From contig NZ_LT629739.1 in assembly GCF_900105045.1 (NCBI RefSeq), positions 2,046,001 through 2,110,000 of the forward strand: a stretch of 64,000 nucleotides of DNA, written 5' to 3'. The notes beneath the pieces were generated by a model. The model searched no databases. It saw only the letters and a list, made by a program, of their open reading frames with translations, and was not told where the DNA came from. Position numbers and translations under genes: made by a program. The stretch comes from Brevibacterium picturae (GTDB lineage: Bacteria > Actinomycetota > Actinomycetes > Actinomycetales > Brevibacteriaceae). Positions 36,503 to 45,500 of this stretch are shown here, one piece after another. Position 1 is the first letter of the stretch, and each line of letters starts with the position of its first letter.

Positions 36503-38769
36503 CGACCACGACCCACGACGTGATCCACGTACGCGGAGCCCGCCAGAACTCGTTGAAGGACATTGACGTCGACGTCCCCAAGCAACAGCTCGTGGTCGTC
36601 ACCGGCGTATCCGGCTCAGGCAAGTCCTCGCTGGTGTTCGACACGATCGCGGCCGAATCAGCGCGCCAGCTCAACGAGACATTCTCGGCGTTCGCCCAGG
36701 GCAGGCTCCCCAGCTACGCCCACCCCGATGTCGACCTGCTGGAGAACCTCTCGGCCGTCATCGTGGTAGATCAGCAGCGCCTCTCCGGCGGCCCCCGCTC
36801 CACGGTGGGGACCATCAGCGACATCGGCGCACGTCTGCGGCTGCTGTTCTCCCGCATCGGTGAGCCGGTCGCTGGTTACTCCAACGCCTATAGCTTCAAC
36901 GACCCCGCCGGCATGTGCCCGAACTGTCAGGGGCTCGGCGTCGCGGCCTCGGTCGTGGAGTCCGAACTCGTTGACGACGATCGATCCCTCAACGAGGGAG
37001 CGATCACTTTCCCCAAGTTCAACCCGGGAACCTGGCTCTGGAAGGCCTACGCCAAGTCCGGATTCTTCGACCCGGACATGAAGATCCGTGACTACACCTC
37101 CGAGCAACGCGAGCTGTTCCTCTATGCACCGGCCGGGGAGCACACTCCGCCGGCTGGGATGGATGCAGTCGGTACCGCCTACGAAGGCCTCGTCACCCGG
37201 TTCAACCGCATTTACCTGCAACGCGAGCCCGACTCGTTCAAAGGCGCCCAGCGTGAGGCGTTCGAGCGGATCGTCTCCCGCGGACCTTGCCCCGAATGCC
37301 ACGGCTCCCGACTCGCCGCGCCTGCCCGAGCCAGTCTCATCAGCGGCAAGTCGATCGCCGACCTCAGCGCGATGCAGATCAGTGACCTCGCCGAGCACGT
37401 CGCGAAGATCGACGGCGACGCCGTGGCACCGCTGGTCGCGAACCTGCGCGTCCACCTGGAACGGATGATGACCCTCGGGCTCGGCTACCTCAGCCTCGAC
37501 CGGGCCACGTCCACCCTCTCCGGGGGCGAAGCCCAACGGATCAAGATGGTCCGCCACCTCGGCAGTGCCCTGGCCGACATGCTCTACGTGTTCGACGAAC
37601 CCACAGTGGGCCTGCACCCCCGCGACGTCGCCGCGCTCGGACAGATGCTTCTTGCCCTGCGCGACCGCGGCAACACCGTGCTCGTCGTCGAGCACGACCC
37701 CGACATCATGGCCATCGCCGACCACATCATCGACCTCGGCCCCGGAGCCGGATCCTCCGGCGGCCAGATCGTCTACCAAGGCGACTACGAAGGACTCACC
37801 CAGGCCGACACCCCCACCGGGCACGGGCTCCGCGAGCACCGGCGCGCGACCCGCACACGACGTGAACCCGACGGCTGGATCAGCATCGACGCTGCCACCA
37901 CCAACAACCTCCAGGACGTCTCCACCCGCATCCCGCGCGGCGTGATGACCGCCGTGACCGGAGTCGCCGGATCGGGCAAATCCAGCCTGATCCTCGGCAA
38001 CCTCCCCGCCGCCGAACCCGACGCGATCGTCATCGACCAACGCCCCATCCGGGGATCACGCCGCTCCAACCCAGCCACCTACACCGGCCTGCTCAACCTC
38101 ATCCGTGACATGTTCGCCAAGACCACCGGAGCACCAGCCGGGCTGTTCACCCCCAACTCCACCGGAGGATGCCCGGCCTGTGAGGGCAACGGCGTCATCT
38201 ACACCGACCTCGCCTTCATGGAAGGCGTGATCACCCGCTGCGAAGTCTGCGAAGGACGACGGTTCACCCCACAAGCCCAAGAACATCAAGTTGCCGGCAA
38301 GAACATCGCCGACGTGTTCGAGATGAGCGTCACCGACGCAATCGACTACTTCACACAGCCCGCCATCGGGCTCAAACTGTCCCGGCTCCACGACGTCGGA
38401 CTCGACTACCTCACCCTCGGACAGACCCTCACCAGCCTCTCGGGCGGCGAACGTCAGCGACTCAAGCTCGCCACCGAACTCGGAACCCCCGGTCGCACGA
38501 TCGTCCTGGACGAGCCGACTACGGGATTGCACATCGCCGACATCTCCCGGCTCAACGGGCTGCTCGACAGGCTTATCGATGCCGGATCGACGCTCATCGT
38601 GATTGAGCACAACCTCGACATCATCGCCGCGGCCGACTGGATCATCGACATCGGCCCCGGGGCCGGACACGACGGCGGACAAGTCGTCTACGAGGGAACA
38701 CCAGACCAGATGATCACGGACGGCGGGACCCACACGGCCGAACACCTACGAGCTCAAGCGAAACACTGA
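36499..38769 (+). CDS. DrrC-like UvrA paralogue (drug-resistance UvrA-like ATPase)
   Basis: A 756-residue, short UvrA-like protein with two ABC ATPase units: Walker A GVSGSGKSSLVFD and GVAGSGKSSLILG, signatures LSGGEAQRIKMV and LSGGERQRLKLA, and zinc-binding CxxC pairs (CPNCQGLG, CPECHGS, CPACEGNG, CEVCEGRR). True excision-repair UvrA is about 950 residues; this form lacks the UvrB-binding insert. DrrC-type relatives release intercalating drugs from DNA. It overlaps drrB by four bases (ATGA), completing a TetR-A-B-C resistance cassette. Confidence 0.9.
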   Translation: MTTTTHDVIHVRGARQNSLKDIDVDVPKQQLVVVTGVSGSGKSSLVFDTIAAESARQLNETFSAFAQGRLPSYAHPDVDLLENLSAVIVVDQQRLSGGPRSTVGTISDIGARLRLLFSRIGEPVAGYSNAYSFNDPAGMCPNCQGLGVAASVVESELVDDDRSLNEGAITFPKFNPGTWLWKAYAKSGFFDPDMKIRDYTSEQRELFLYAPAGEHTPPAGMDAVGTAYEGLVTRFNRIYLQREPDSFKGAQREAFERIVSRGPCPECHGSRLAAPARASLISGKSIADLSAMQISDLAEHVAKIDGDAVAPLVANLRVHLERMMTLGLGYLSLDRATSTLSGGEAQRIKMVRHLGSALADMLYVFDEPTVGLHPRDVAALGQMLLALRDRGNTVLVVEHDPDIMAIADHIIDLGPGAGSSGGQIVYQGDYEGLTQADTPTGHGLREHRRATRTRREPDGWISIDAATTNNLQDVSTRIPRGVMTAVTGVAGSGKSSLILGNLPAAEPDAIVIDQRPIRGSRRSNPATYTGLLNLIRDMFAKTTGAPAGLFTPNSTGGCPACEGNGVIYTDLAFMEGVITRCEVCEGRRFTPQAQEHQVAGKNIADVFEMSVTDAIDYFTQPAIGLKLSRLHDVGLDYLTLGQTLTSLSGGERQRLKLATELGTPGRTIVLDEPTTGLHIADISRLNGLLDRLIDAGSTLIVIEHNLDIIAAADWIIDIGPGAGHDGGQVVYEGTPDQMITDGGTHTAEHLRAQAKH

Positions 38770-38973
38770 TACGGTAAGGCCAGCCGCACTGCCTGGCTCC
38801 GGCCTGTCCTCACCACCGATCACCGACGTCCAAGACAGACGATCTTGAGCCGGTCCTCAGCTCGAGATTAAGCGGTGTCAACTCTGGCCGACACCCTCCC
38901 AAGCCATAGCCCGGGTGGTGCTGGCGCTGGGCGACAAACGGTGTCGGATGAGACCGCCGTAGCCACCCGCATC

Positions 38974-39062
38974 TCAGACGACCTCGAAATTGGTCATCAT
39001 CATGTCTTCGTGTTCGAGGTTGTGACAGTGGAAGACGTACTTGCCGCGGTTCGCCGCCCGCC
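38974..39062 (-). pseudogene. C-terminal scrap of a multicopper oxidase
   Basis: The minus strand reads NRGKYVFHCHNLEHEDMMM then TNFEVV and a TGA at 38974. HCHxxxHxxxxM is the T1/T3 copper motif at the end of laccase-type multicopper oxidases. Only about 29 codons remain; upstream the match ends at an inverted repeat. The rest of 38770-39304 holds no other supported gene. Confidence 0.8.
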
Positions 39063-39098
39063 TGCGAACTCATAGCACCGCACCGGGCGGCGAACCGC
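39046..39098. repeat. 15-bp perfect inverted repeat at the oxidase scrap
   Basis: GCGGTTCGCCGCCCG at 39046-39060 is exactly complemented at 39084-39098 around a 23-base loop. The left arm is coding sequence of the oxidase scrap, so the right arm is probably a copied or rearranged piece, marking a recombination junction. Too little T follows for a terminator. Confidence 0.7.
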
Positions 39099-39304
39099 GA
39101 CGGCAGATGAGCTGGGTCGCCCAGCCCGAACTGCGCCGGTGGTGAAGCTGCCGCGGTCGGTGCAGTGGTGAGATCGCCAAGGCGCGTCGTCCAACTGGGC
39201 ATCCTCGCCCTCAGCTAGGATTGACAACGAGAGACTGCACACGCGCACCTGAGCGAACGGCGAAGAGCAAAGCACGAACTAGTAAGTAAGAGGGAGTGAT
39301 TCCG

Positions 39305-40291
39305 ATGAAGTACGCATACGAGAATCTCTCCCCTGACCAGTTCGAAACGTTGGTCACTCTGATATGTCAAGAGCTTCTCGGGATCAGCGTGCAAGGGTTT
39401 GCCACAGGGCCAGATGGCGGACGCGATGCAAGGTTCGAAGGGACCGCGCAACTCCATCCGAGCATCTCGGACCCTTGGAAAGGCCGTGTGGTGATTCAAG
39501 CAAAACACACGAACGGTCTTAATAAGTCTTTCACGGAGTCTGAGTTCTACAGCGCAACGAGCAAGACAAGCGTCGTTGCCGATGAGATCCCGAGAATCAC
39601 ATCACTGAAAAACTCGGGCGAACTCGATCATTACATGCTTTTCTCGAATCGAAGATTAACCGGGAATGGAGAGTCTGAAATTCGTCGGGCTATCTCCTCG
39701 ACTTGCGGAGTTCCCAGTGGCTCTATATATCTTTGCGGGGTTGAGCAGATCGAGCTTTGGCTGAAGCGCTTCAGAAGCATACCTGAGATCGCGGGGATCG
39801 ATCCCATTGACTCTCCACTAATCGTCAGCCCGGAGGACATAGCAGAGATCGTTGCCGCGTTCGCCCAGCATCGCGACGGGATGGTGTCAATACTCGATGA
39901 TCCGCCCACCCCGCGAGTTGATCTGGCGACGAAGAATCGACTGAACGGGATGAGTGACGATTACTCGAAGGCGCTCCGGCGTAAATACTTGAAAGACACC
40001 GAACAGATTCGGGAGTTTCTCGCCGCCCCTGAAAATGATGAGTTACTTAGCGCCTATGAGTCAGCAGTCGACGAATTTGAGTTGCGGATCATCGCCCATC
40101 GAAAGGACTATCAGTCCTTCGACCAGGTTATGGACTACCTTATCGACTTGCTCTTTGAGAGAGACCCCATACTGAGGCAAAGGCAACACAAGCGTCAGAC
40201 TAGAGCATTGATCTTTTACATGTACTGGAACTGTGACATTGGAGCGAAGGGAGACGACAGTGTTGAGGCCGACGAAACACTCGCATCCTGA
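39305..40291 (+). CDS. ABC-3C effector: Mrr-like PD-(D/E)xK nuclease with ABC-3C C-terminal domain
   Basis: Predicted toxic nuclease of an ABC-three-component conflict system. The N-terminal domain (~1-170) has the restriction-endonuclease fold motifs: MKYAYENLSPDQFETLV helix, GPDGGRDARFEG (catalytic Asp) and VVIQAKHTNG (QxK). The C-terminal part (about 215-320; YSKALRRKYLKDTEQIREFL and HRKDYQSFDQVMDYLIDLLF) matches the ABC-3C-specific helical domain that docks the partners. AGGGAG at 39291-39296 sets the ATG 39305. The 3' end overlaps the middle-component gene by 32 bases. AT-richer than the chromosome. Naming is by motif and gene order. Confidence 0.82.
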   Translation: MKYAYENLSPDQFETLVTLICQELLGISVQGFATGPDGGRDARFEGTAQLHPSISDPWKGRVVIQAKHTNGLNKSFTESEFYSATSKTSVVADEIPRITSLKNSGELDHYMLFSNRRLTGNGESEIRRAISSTCGVPSGSIYLCGVEQIELWLKRFRSIPEIAGIDPIDSPLIVSPEDIAEIVAAFAQHRDGMVSILDDPPTPRVDLATKNRLNGMSDDYSKALRRKYLKDTEQIREFLAAPENDELLSAYESAVDEFELRIIAHRKDYQSFDQVMDYLIDLLFERDPILRQRQHKRQTRALIFYMYWNCDIGAKGDDSVEADETLAS

Positions 40292-40508
40292 CCGAACAGT
40301 GCTCAACGTTGCTCTCATAGCTCTGGAAGTCCTCAAGCGCAAGCGACTCGAAGACTACGACACCCTTCGTGCTACGGCTAAGAAACGAGTGGCCGGAGGC
40401 GATGTCTTGTTTCTTCCGGCAGTGAACTTTCTCTACCTAATGGGTCTCATCGAGTACCGCTCGAAGACTGACTCGTTCGAGTATGTAGGTCCCAATGAAG
40501 CTGTCTAG
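40260..40508 (+). CDS. ABC-3C middle component (MC6-like winged helix)
   Basis: An 82-residue protein between effector and ATPase, as in ABC-3C operons. It reads HPDRTVLNVALIALEVLKRK, then DVLFLPAVNFLYLMGLIEYR, a short winged-helix pattern seen in middle components that link effector and ATPase. The GTG start at 40260 has AAGGGA eight bases upstream. It overlaps the effector gene by 32 bases and the ATPase gene by 14, so all three are translationally coupled and need each other in fixed ratio. Confidence 0.78.
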   Translation: MLRPTKHSHPDRTVLNVALIALEVLKRKRLEDYDTLRATAKKRVAGGDVLFLPAVNFLYLMGLIEYRSKTDSFEYVGPNEAV

Positions 40509-42291
40509 AATCTACTCGAATCGCGATGAGGCATTCACTCCGATCGACTTTAATGATGGTCTGAACGTTGTTCTTGCGGAGATCCGTGTACCGGAGAACC
40601 GTAATAAGGACACGCATAATCTGGGTAAGACTACCCTTGGCCTACTCCTCGACTTCTGTCTACTCGCGCGGCGTGACGCGAGGATGTTCCTGTTCAAACA
40701 CAAGGAGCTGTTCGACGACTTTGTCTTTTATCTCGAACTTGAACTTGGGTCAGGATCTTACGTAACGATCCGAAGGGCGGTTGAGGAAGCATCCAAGATT
40801 AGCTTTAAGCGACATGCGTCACCTGGCCAGGATTTTCAGCACTTGCCCGAAGAGCAATGGGATCATTACAAAGTCGCGTTCGACCGATCTAAAGCAATCC
40901 TGGACGGCCTTCTAGATTTAAGCGCCGTTCGTCCTTGGGACTTTCGTAAGGGCCTGGGTTACTTTTTGCGTACCCAGGACGATTATTCTGACGTTTTTCA
41001 ACTTAAGCGATTCGCGTCCGAGCATGCGGATTGGAAGCCATACGTGGCTCACATCCTAGGTTTTGACGCTCAGCTGATCTCTGACTTTTACGAGCGAGAG
41101 GCGCGGATCGATACCCTTCGCGCGGACGAGAAGACTATTCAGTCCGAACTCGGGGGTTCCATTGAGGATCTTGGTCGGATCGAAGGTCTTTTGCTTCTCA
41201 AGCGACAGCAAGCGGAGAAGCAGCAGGTAAAGCTTGATAGTTTCGATTTTCGTGATCAAGACAAGACAAAGACAAAAGACCTTGTCGAACAGATCGATCA
41301 GGAAATCGCCGATCTGAACGCCGAACGATACACGCTTATGTACAACAGGAAGAAGATACTGTCTTCCCTGGATGATGGAGAGATGGCGTTTGACCCGGAG
41401 CGCGCTGCGCGTCTCTTTGAGGAAGCTGGCGTGCTTTTTGGTGGACAGATTAAGCGTGACTACGAGCAGTTGATCGCGTTTAACGCGGCGATTACTGAAG
41501 AGCGTCGTGGCTACCTGCTAGAGGAGAAAGCGGAAGTTGAGTCTCGACTCAAGGAAGTGGGAGCAGAGCTCAATCGACTCGGCAAGCGTAGATCCGAGAC
41601 TCTGTCTTTCTTGAGCGACACCGACGTTGTGCGCAAGTACAAGGAAGCCTCAGATGAGCTAGTCGAGCTACGTTCGGACGTCATCTCCCTGACCCGGCAA
41701 CGCGAGCATCTCCAGACTCTCCAAAGGCTGCGATCAGAGATCCGCGATGCTGTTGAAGAGAAGACGCACTTAGAATCAGCCTTGGAATGGGAGTTCGAAG
41801 AGAAGAACGGTCCAGGTACTGACAGTGTCTATCGGACTATCCGGCTGCTCTTTGACGAGATAGTTGAGGACGTGCTTGATCAGAATGCACTGCTCACGGT
41901 GTCGCTGAATCAGCAGTATCATCCGGAGTTTGAGGCCGAGATTCTTGATGAATCAAGGAATGCTACGAGTGCGCAACGGGGTCACACATATAAGAAACTT
42001 CTGTGCATTGCGTTCGACCTGGCAGTGCTTAGGGCACACCTCGGTAAAGGTTTCCCCGCGTTTGTTTTCCATGATGGGGTGTTCGAATCGCTGGATAAGC
42101 GCAAGAAGTCGAACCTTCTTGATGTGATGCGAGAATACTCGAATCTTGGAATACAGCAGATCGTCACGCTTATTGATACGGATATGCCCCCCGACGTCGA
42201 CGGCACGCCAGTCTTCTCCGAGGATGAGATTGTGCTCAGGCTTCACGACGAAGGACCTCAAGGTAGGCTCTTCAGACTGCGCTCCTGGTAG
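40495..42291 (+). CDS. ABC-3C SMC-like ATPase, DUF2326 family
   Basis: A 598-residue Rad50/SMC-type ABC ATPase, the predicted sensor of the system. The N-terminus FNDGLNVVLAEI is followed by a Walker A of the family type, THNLGKTTLGLLLDF. A long central coiled coil (about residues 200-460) is interrupted by a hinge. The C-terminal head has RGHTYKKLLCIAFDLAVL in the signature position and FVFHDGVFESLDKRKKSNLL as the degenerate Walker B/D-loop. In this family His-Asp replaces the usual Asp-Glu. Stop at 42291. Likely activates the nuclease on sensing foreign DNA. Confidence 0.82.
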   Translation: MKLSRIYSNRDEAFTPIDFNDGLNVVLAEIRVPENRNKDTHNLGKTTLGLLLDFCLLARRDARMFLFKHKELFDDFVFYLELELGSGSYVTIRRAVEEASKISFKRHASPGQDFQHLPEEQWDHYKVAFDRSKAILDGLLDLSAVRPWDFRKGLGYFLRTQDDYSDVFQLKRFASEHADWKPYVAHILGFDAQLISDFYEREARIDTLRADEKTIQSELGGSIEDLGRIEGLLLLKRQQAEKQQVKLDSFDFRDQDKTKTKDLVEQIDQEIADLNAERYTLMYNRKKILSSLDDGEMAFDPERAARLFEEAGVLFGGQIKRDYEQLIAFNAAITEERRGYLLEEKAEVESRLKEVGAELNRLGKRRSETLSFLSDTDVVRKYKEASDELVELRSDVISLTRQREHLQTLQRLRSEIRDAVEEKTHLESALEWEFEEKNGPGTDSVYRTIRLLFDEIVEDVLDQNALLTVSLNQQYHPEFEAEILDESRNATSAQRGHTYKKLLCIAFDLAVLRAHLGKGFPAFVFHDGVFESLDKRKKSNLLDVMREYSNLGIQQIVTLIDTDMPPDVDGTPVFSEDEIVLRLHDEGPQGRLFRLRSW

Positions 42292-42338
42292 CGCGAAGCG
42301 TCGCATGGGCCTATCCGCCGGGTTCGCGGCTCGCACCG

Positions 42339-42553
42339 TCAATTCCGGTGGAGAATTGTAGTGTCGATTAAGTCTACTTCTTGGGTCAGGTGTGTTGGTG
42401 GAGTTTGAGCCACGAGGTCCTTGGTGTGCGTCCACACGGTCATCCGATGCACGTTGAACCGCCGACAGATCGAGACCACGCTCTCGCCGTTCGCGCGGGC
42501 AGATCGGATAGCGTCCACTTGGCTGTCCGTGAGGGGTGTTCCAGCTCGTCTCC
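42339..42553 (-). pseudogene. Serine recombinase C-terminal HTH fragment
   Basis: The minus strand reads GTPLTDSQVDAIRSARANGE, then SVVSICRRFNVHRMTVWTHT, the DNA-binding helix-turn-helix at the end of resolvase/invertase proteins, and stops at 42339. An in-frame stop lies just upstream near 42560, so the catalytic domain is gone. It sits inside the right end of element A. Confidence 0.7.
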
Positions 42554-42646
42554 TCGCTCACGTCTCCGCCCATAGGACTGATGCCCTGCTACATTGGACA
42601 CTGCTCACGGCGTAAGGAGACAAGTGCAATGTACAAAGGCGTGTCG

Positions 42647-42672
42647 TGTGCAAAGTAGCACGCATCTCTACA
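42647..42672 (-). repeat. Right terminal repeat of element A
   Basis: The complement begins TGTAGAGATGCGTGCTACTT and matches the left end at 29821-29846 in 23 of 26 positions. A second TTTGTACATTGC motif lies just inside at 42626-42638. Only seven bases separate it from the next element's end at 42680. Confidence 0.75.
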
Positions 42673-42925
42673 AGCGTGGTGTAGAGATGCCTTCAAGATT
42701 GCCCAACTTCCTCGGAAGATTACCTTGGTCAAAACCGGCGAAAGTCCTTGACTGGAAACATTGCGGCGTTCATGAGCACGAGGCTCAAACCTACTTTGCG
42801 CATCAGCCCCAACTCGCGATCACTTATCGTGTTGTGGTTGCTTTCAGCACGATCCTGACTTGGCTACATAAATAACGGAGACACGCCCCAAAGGTTGCCT
42901 GCACTCAGCGGACCTAAGGCTTCCG

Positions 42926-44389
42926 TCACGCGTGCAGGGCGACGTATTTTGTATCAAGATATTCCTCGATGCCCTCATCGCCACCTTCGTGGTCGTATCC
43001 GCTTTGTTTTCGGCCTCCGAAGGGGGCTGCCACGTTGGAGAGTACTCCGCGGTTGATGGCTAGCATGCCTACTTGCAGGTTCTCGCTGAGCCGGTGGGCT
43101 GTGTCGAGGTCGCGGGTGGAAGAGATAGCCAGCCAGGCCGTAGGGTGATTCGTTCAAGCCTGCGATGAGCGCGGTTTCGTCATCCCAGGTGACGATGGGA
43201 GCGACGGGACCGAAGATTTCTTCTTGTATCAAGCGCGCGTGGTCTGGGACGTCGCCGAGCACACTTGGGGAGCAGTAGCTGCCCGTGGACGGAGTGTCGA
43301 GGCAGCTGAGGGTGCGTGCCCCTTTATTGATAGCGTCTTCCACGAGTTCTTCGACTTTTCGGACGGCACGGTGGTCGATGAGAGGGCCAACGGTGGTGGA
43401 GGTGTCCGAGCCGGGTCCGACGACGAGTTCGTCGAAGCGTTTCGCGAGAGCGGTGCTGTACTGATCGGCGATATCGCGGTGGGCGTATATGACGTTGGCT
43501 GCTGTGCAGGCTTCGCCGTTGTTGCGGAGCTTGGCTTTCACTGTCTCGGTTACTGCTCGATCGATGTCCGCGTCCTTACAGACGATCAGTGGAGCGTTGC
43601 CGCCAAACTCGAGGGACAGGCGCAGCACGTTTTGAGCGGCTTGGGCGGCGAGAATTTTTCCTACTTCGGTGGATCCGGTGAAGGAAAGCTTTCGCAAGCG
43701 GGCGTCTGCCGTAAGTGCAGCTACGACCGAGGGCGAGTTGCTAGTGGGCAGGATCGAGAGTACGCCCGCGGGTAGTCCCGCGTCCACGAAGATGGACCCC
43801 AGCGCGTTCATCGATAGGGGTGTGTGGGTTGCTGGTTTGACGATCGCCGTGCATCCGGCTGCGAGGGCGGGGCCGATTTTGCGCGTGCCCATGGCAAGGG
43901 GAAAGTTCCAGGGTGTTACGAGCAAGCAGGGCCCGACCGGTTCTTTCAGGGTGAAGATACGAGAGTCGCCGTTCGGTGCAGTCCGCGTCATACCGTTGAC
44001 GCGGATGGTTTCTTCGGAGAACCAGCGGAGGAATTCGGCAGCGTAGATAACCTCGTCGAGGGATTCCTGTCGAGGCTTGCCCATTTCGAGGGTGACGAGC
44101 AGGGCAGGTTTTCGGCTTGCTCGATCATCATTTCGTATGCGCGGCGCAGAACGGCCGCGCGGTCTTGGGGTGCGGTGCGTTTCCACGATTCCTGGGCGTG
44201 GGAAGCGTCGTCAAGGGCGCGCATTGCATCCTCGACGGTGGCGTCTGCGACAGAGAGGAGAGTTTCGTCAGTAGCCGGGTCGATGACATTAAATCGACCT
44301 TGGTCAGAGGCCGGCACGAACTGGCCGCCGATGAGTAGGCCTGTGGGGACCCGGGGTAAAAGAGTAGAAATTGTGTCCGGTGTGTTCAT
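42926..44389 (-). pseudogene. NAD(P) aldehyde dehydrogenase (succinate-semialdehyde type), frameshifted
   Basis: Would oxidise an aldehyde to its acid. The 5' part (44389 to ~44100) has LIGGQFVPASDQGRFNVIDP. The middle has LVTPWNFPLAMGTRKIGPAL, SFTGSTEVGK, LEFGGNAP (Glu base) and the catalytic Cys in NNGEACTAANV. The 3' part ends EEYLDTKYVALHA at 42926 in a third frame after FGGRKQSGYDHEGG. Frameshifts lie near 44100 and 43130. All active-site residues survive, so the decay is recent or the indels are sequence errors. It follows the hydrolase gene on the same strand. Confidence 0.82.
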
Positions 44390-44586
44390 GAGAGGTCCTC
44401 GTCAGGGCAGGTAGGGCAAGGTGCAGATGCGAAGCAACGTGGGTACTTGATGGGACGGATGGCAGGAGTGTGCGAGCCGCGGACCGGCTTTGTTGAGGGG
44501 TCCGCGGCTCGCCGCCAGTGAGTGGGTGTCGCCAGTTCTAGGTTGAGGGGGGCGACGCAGGTGCCACCGATGTTGCTATACGTGAC

Positions 44587-45453
44587 TCAGACGCTCGTCG
44601 TAGACCTTTTCTGGTCCTTGACGATTTCGAGCGCCCGCTTGAGATAGGTCGCGAACACGGGGTGGTTTTCACTCATCGGGAAGTGGCCGATTTCCTTCAT
44701 TTCGATGAATTGCGCGTTTCGGATTTCGCTGGCGGTCCGGGCTCCGTCTTCGGGAGTGGTGAGGTAGTCGTACTCACCATTCATGATGACGACAGCGCAT
44801 TGGCCGGTGTCGATCTCTCCGAGCTTCCCGCGCAGGTCGTGGTCCACGGAGTAGAAGTGCAGGTCGCCCTTGAAGGATTCGGAGCCCTGGGAATAGTAGA
44901 ACCAGGTCTTCCACCGGTCCGCGTCGGGTGATTGTGGAGCCATGAGGTCCCACGTTCCGCTCGCACAGACTTGGGCGGCGTTGGCATGAGGGTGGTGCCA
45001 CCAGTCCAAATAGAATCCTGGGGAGTAGTCTGCGCCTTCGACAGAGATCACCGCGTCGAAGCGCTCCGGGCTTCGATGGGCGAGCTGCAGTCCGATGTTC
45101 CCGCCGAAGGAGGATCCCATGAAGATCGGGTTCTCCAGTTCCAACGCGTCGCATAGAGCGGTGATGAAGTTGGCGTAGTGGTCGGCGGTGAGCTTGTATT
45201 CCTCTTTCCACCATTCAGCGTTTTCCGGCGGGTCGGACTTGCCGTGGCGCGGCAGATCGTAGGCGATGACCCGGTAATTGGCGGTAACTTCTTCATCTTC
45301 CAGCAGTCCACGCCACTGGTGGTTATGAGCGCCAGCCGTGTGCTGGCAGATGAGCGGCTGGCCGGTGCCGTTTTCGAGGTAGAACACCTTGTATTCCAGT
45401 CCATCGACGTCGATGGTGACATAGTGCCCGGTGACTGGTGAGATTTTAGACAT
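44587..45453 (-). CDS. Alpha/beta hydrolase
   Basis: A 288-residue serine hydrolase. Oxyanion region QHTAGAHNHQWRGLL, nucleophile Ser in FMGSSFGGNIGLQLA, acid in MNGEYDYLTTPEDG and base His in IGHFPMSENH. The cap contains several Trp (YLDWWHHPHANAA), as in hydrolases of aromatic or lactone substrates. Follows the SCP2-like gene and precedes the aldehyde dehydrogenase, with a divergent LysR: a small catabolic operon, substrate unknown. Confidence 0.88.
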   Translation of the reverse strand: MSKISPVTGHYVTIDVDGLEYKVFYLENGTGQPLICQHTAGAHNHQWRGLLEDEEVTANYRVIAYDLPRHGKSDPPENAEWWKEEYKLTADHYANFITALCDALELENPIFMGSSFGGNIGLQLAHRSPERFDAVISVEGADYSPGFYLDWWHHPHANAAQVCASGTWDLMAPQSPDADRWKTWFYYSQGSESFKGDLHFYSVDHDLRGKLGEIDTGQCAVVIMNGEYDYLTTPEDGARTASEIRNAQFIEMKEIGHFPMSENHPVFATYLKRALEIVKDQKRSTTSV

Positions 45454-45500
45454 TAGTATTACTCCTAGGTCAGTGATTGAGACAGGGAACTTCGGCTTGT

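Larger units (their letters stand above)
29821..42672. mobile_element. Tn7-like transposon A inserted after dnaB
   Basis: Bounded by an inverted terminal repeat: 29821-29846 and the complement of 42647-42672 agree at 23 of 26 bases and begin TGTAGAGATGC. Just inside each end a TTTGTACA-type motif recurs, as expected for transposase-binding repeats. Inside are a TnsA-like gene, a broken tnsB-like gene, IS insertions, a drug-export cassette and an ABC-3C system. Base composition is clearly lower in GC at both ends. A five-base target duplication is not seen (GCGCC on the left, AGCGT on the right), probably because a second element abuts on the right. Transposition genes are damaged, so it is now immobile on its own. 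Confidence 0.72.

Noticed and set aside
36658..38040. Minus-strand 460-codon frame opposite the UvrA-like gene
   Set aside because: Shadow frame rich in Gly, Val and Asp; the plus strand has a full ATPase with all motifs.
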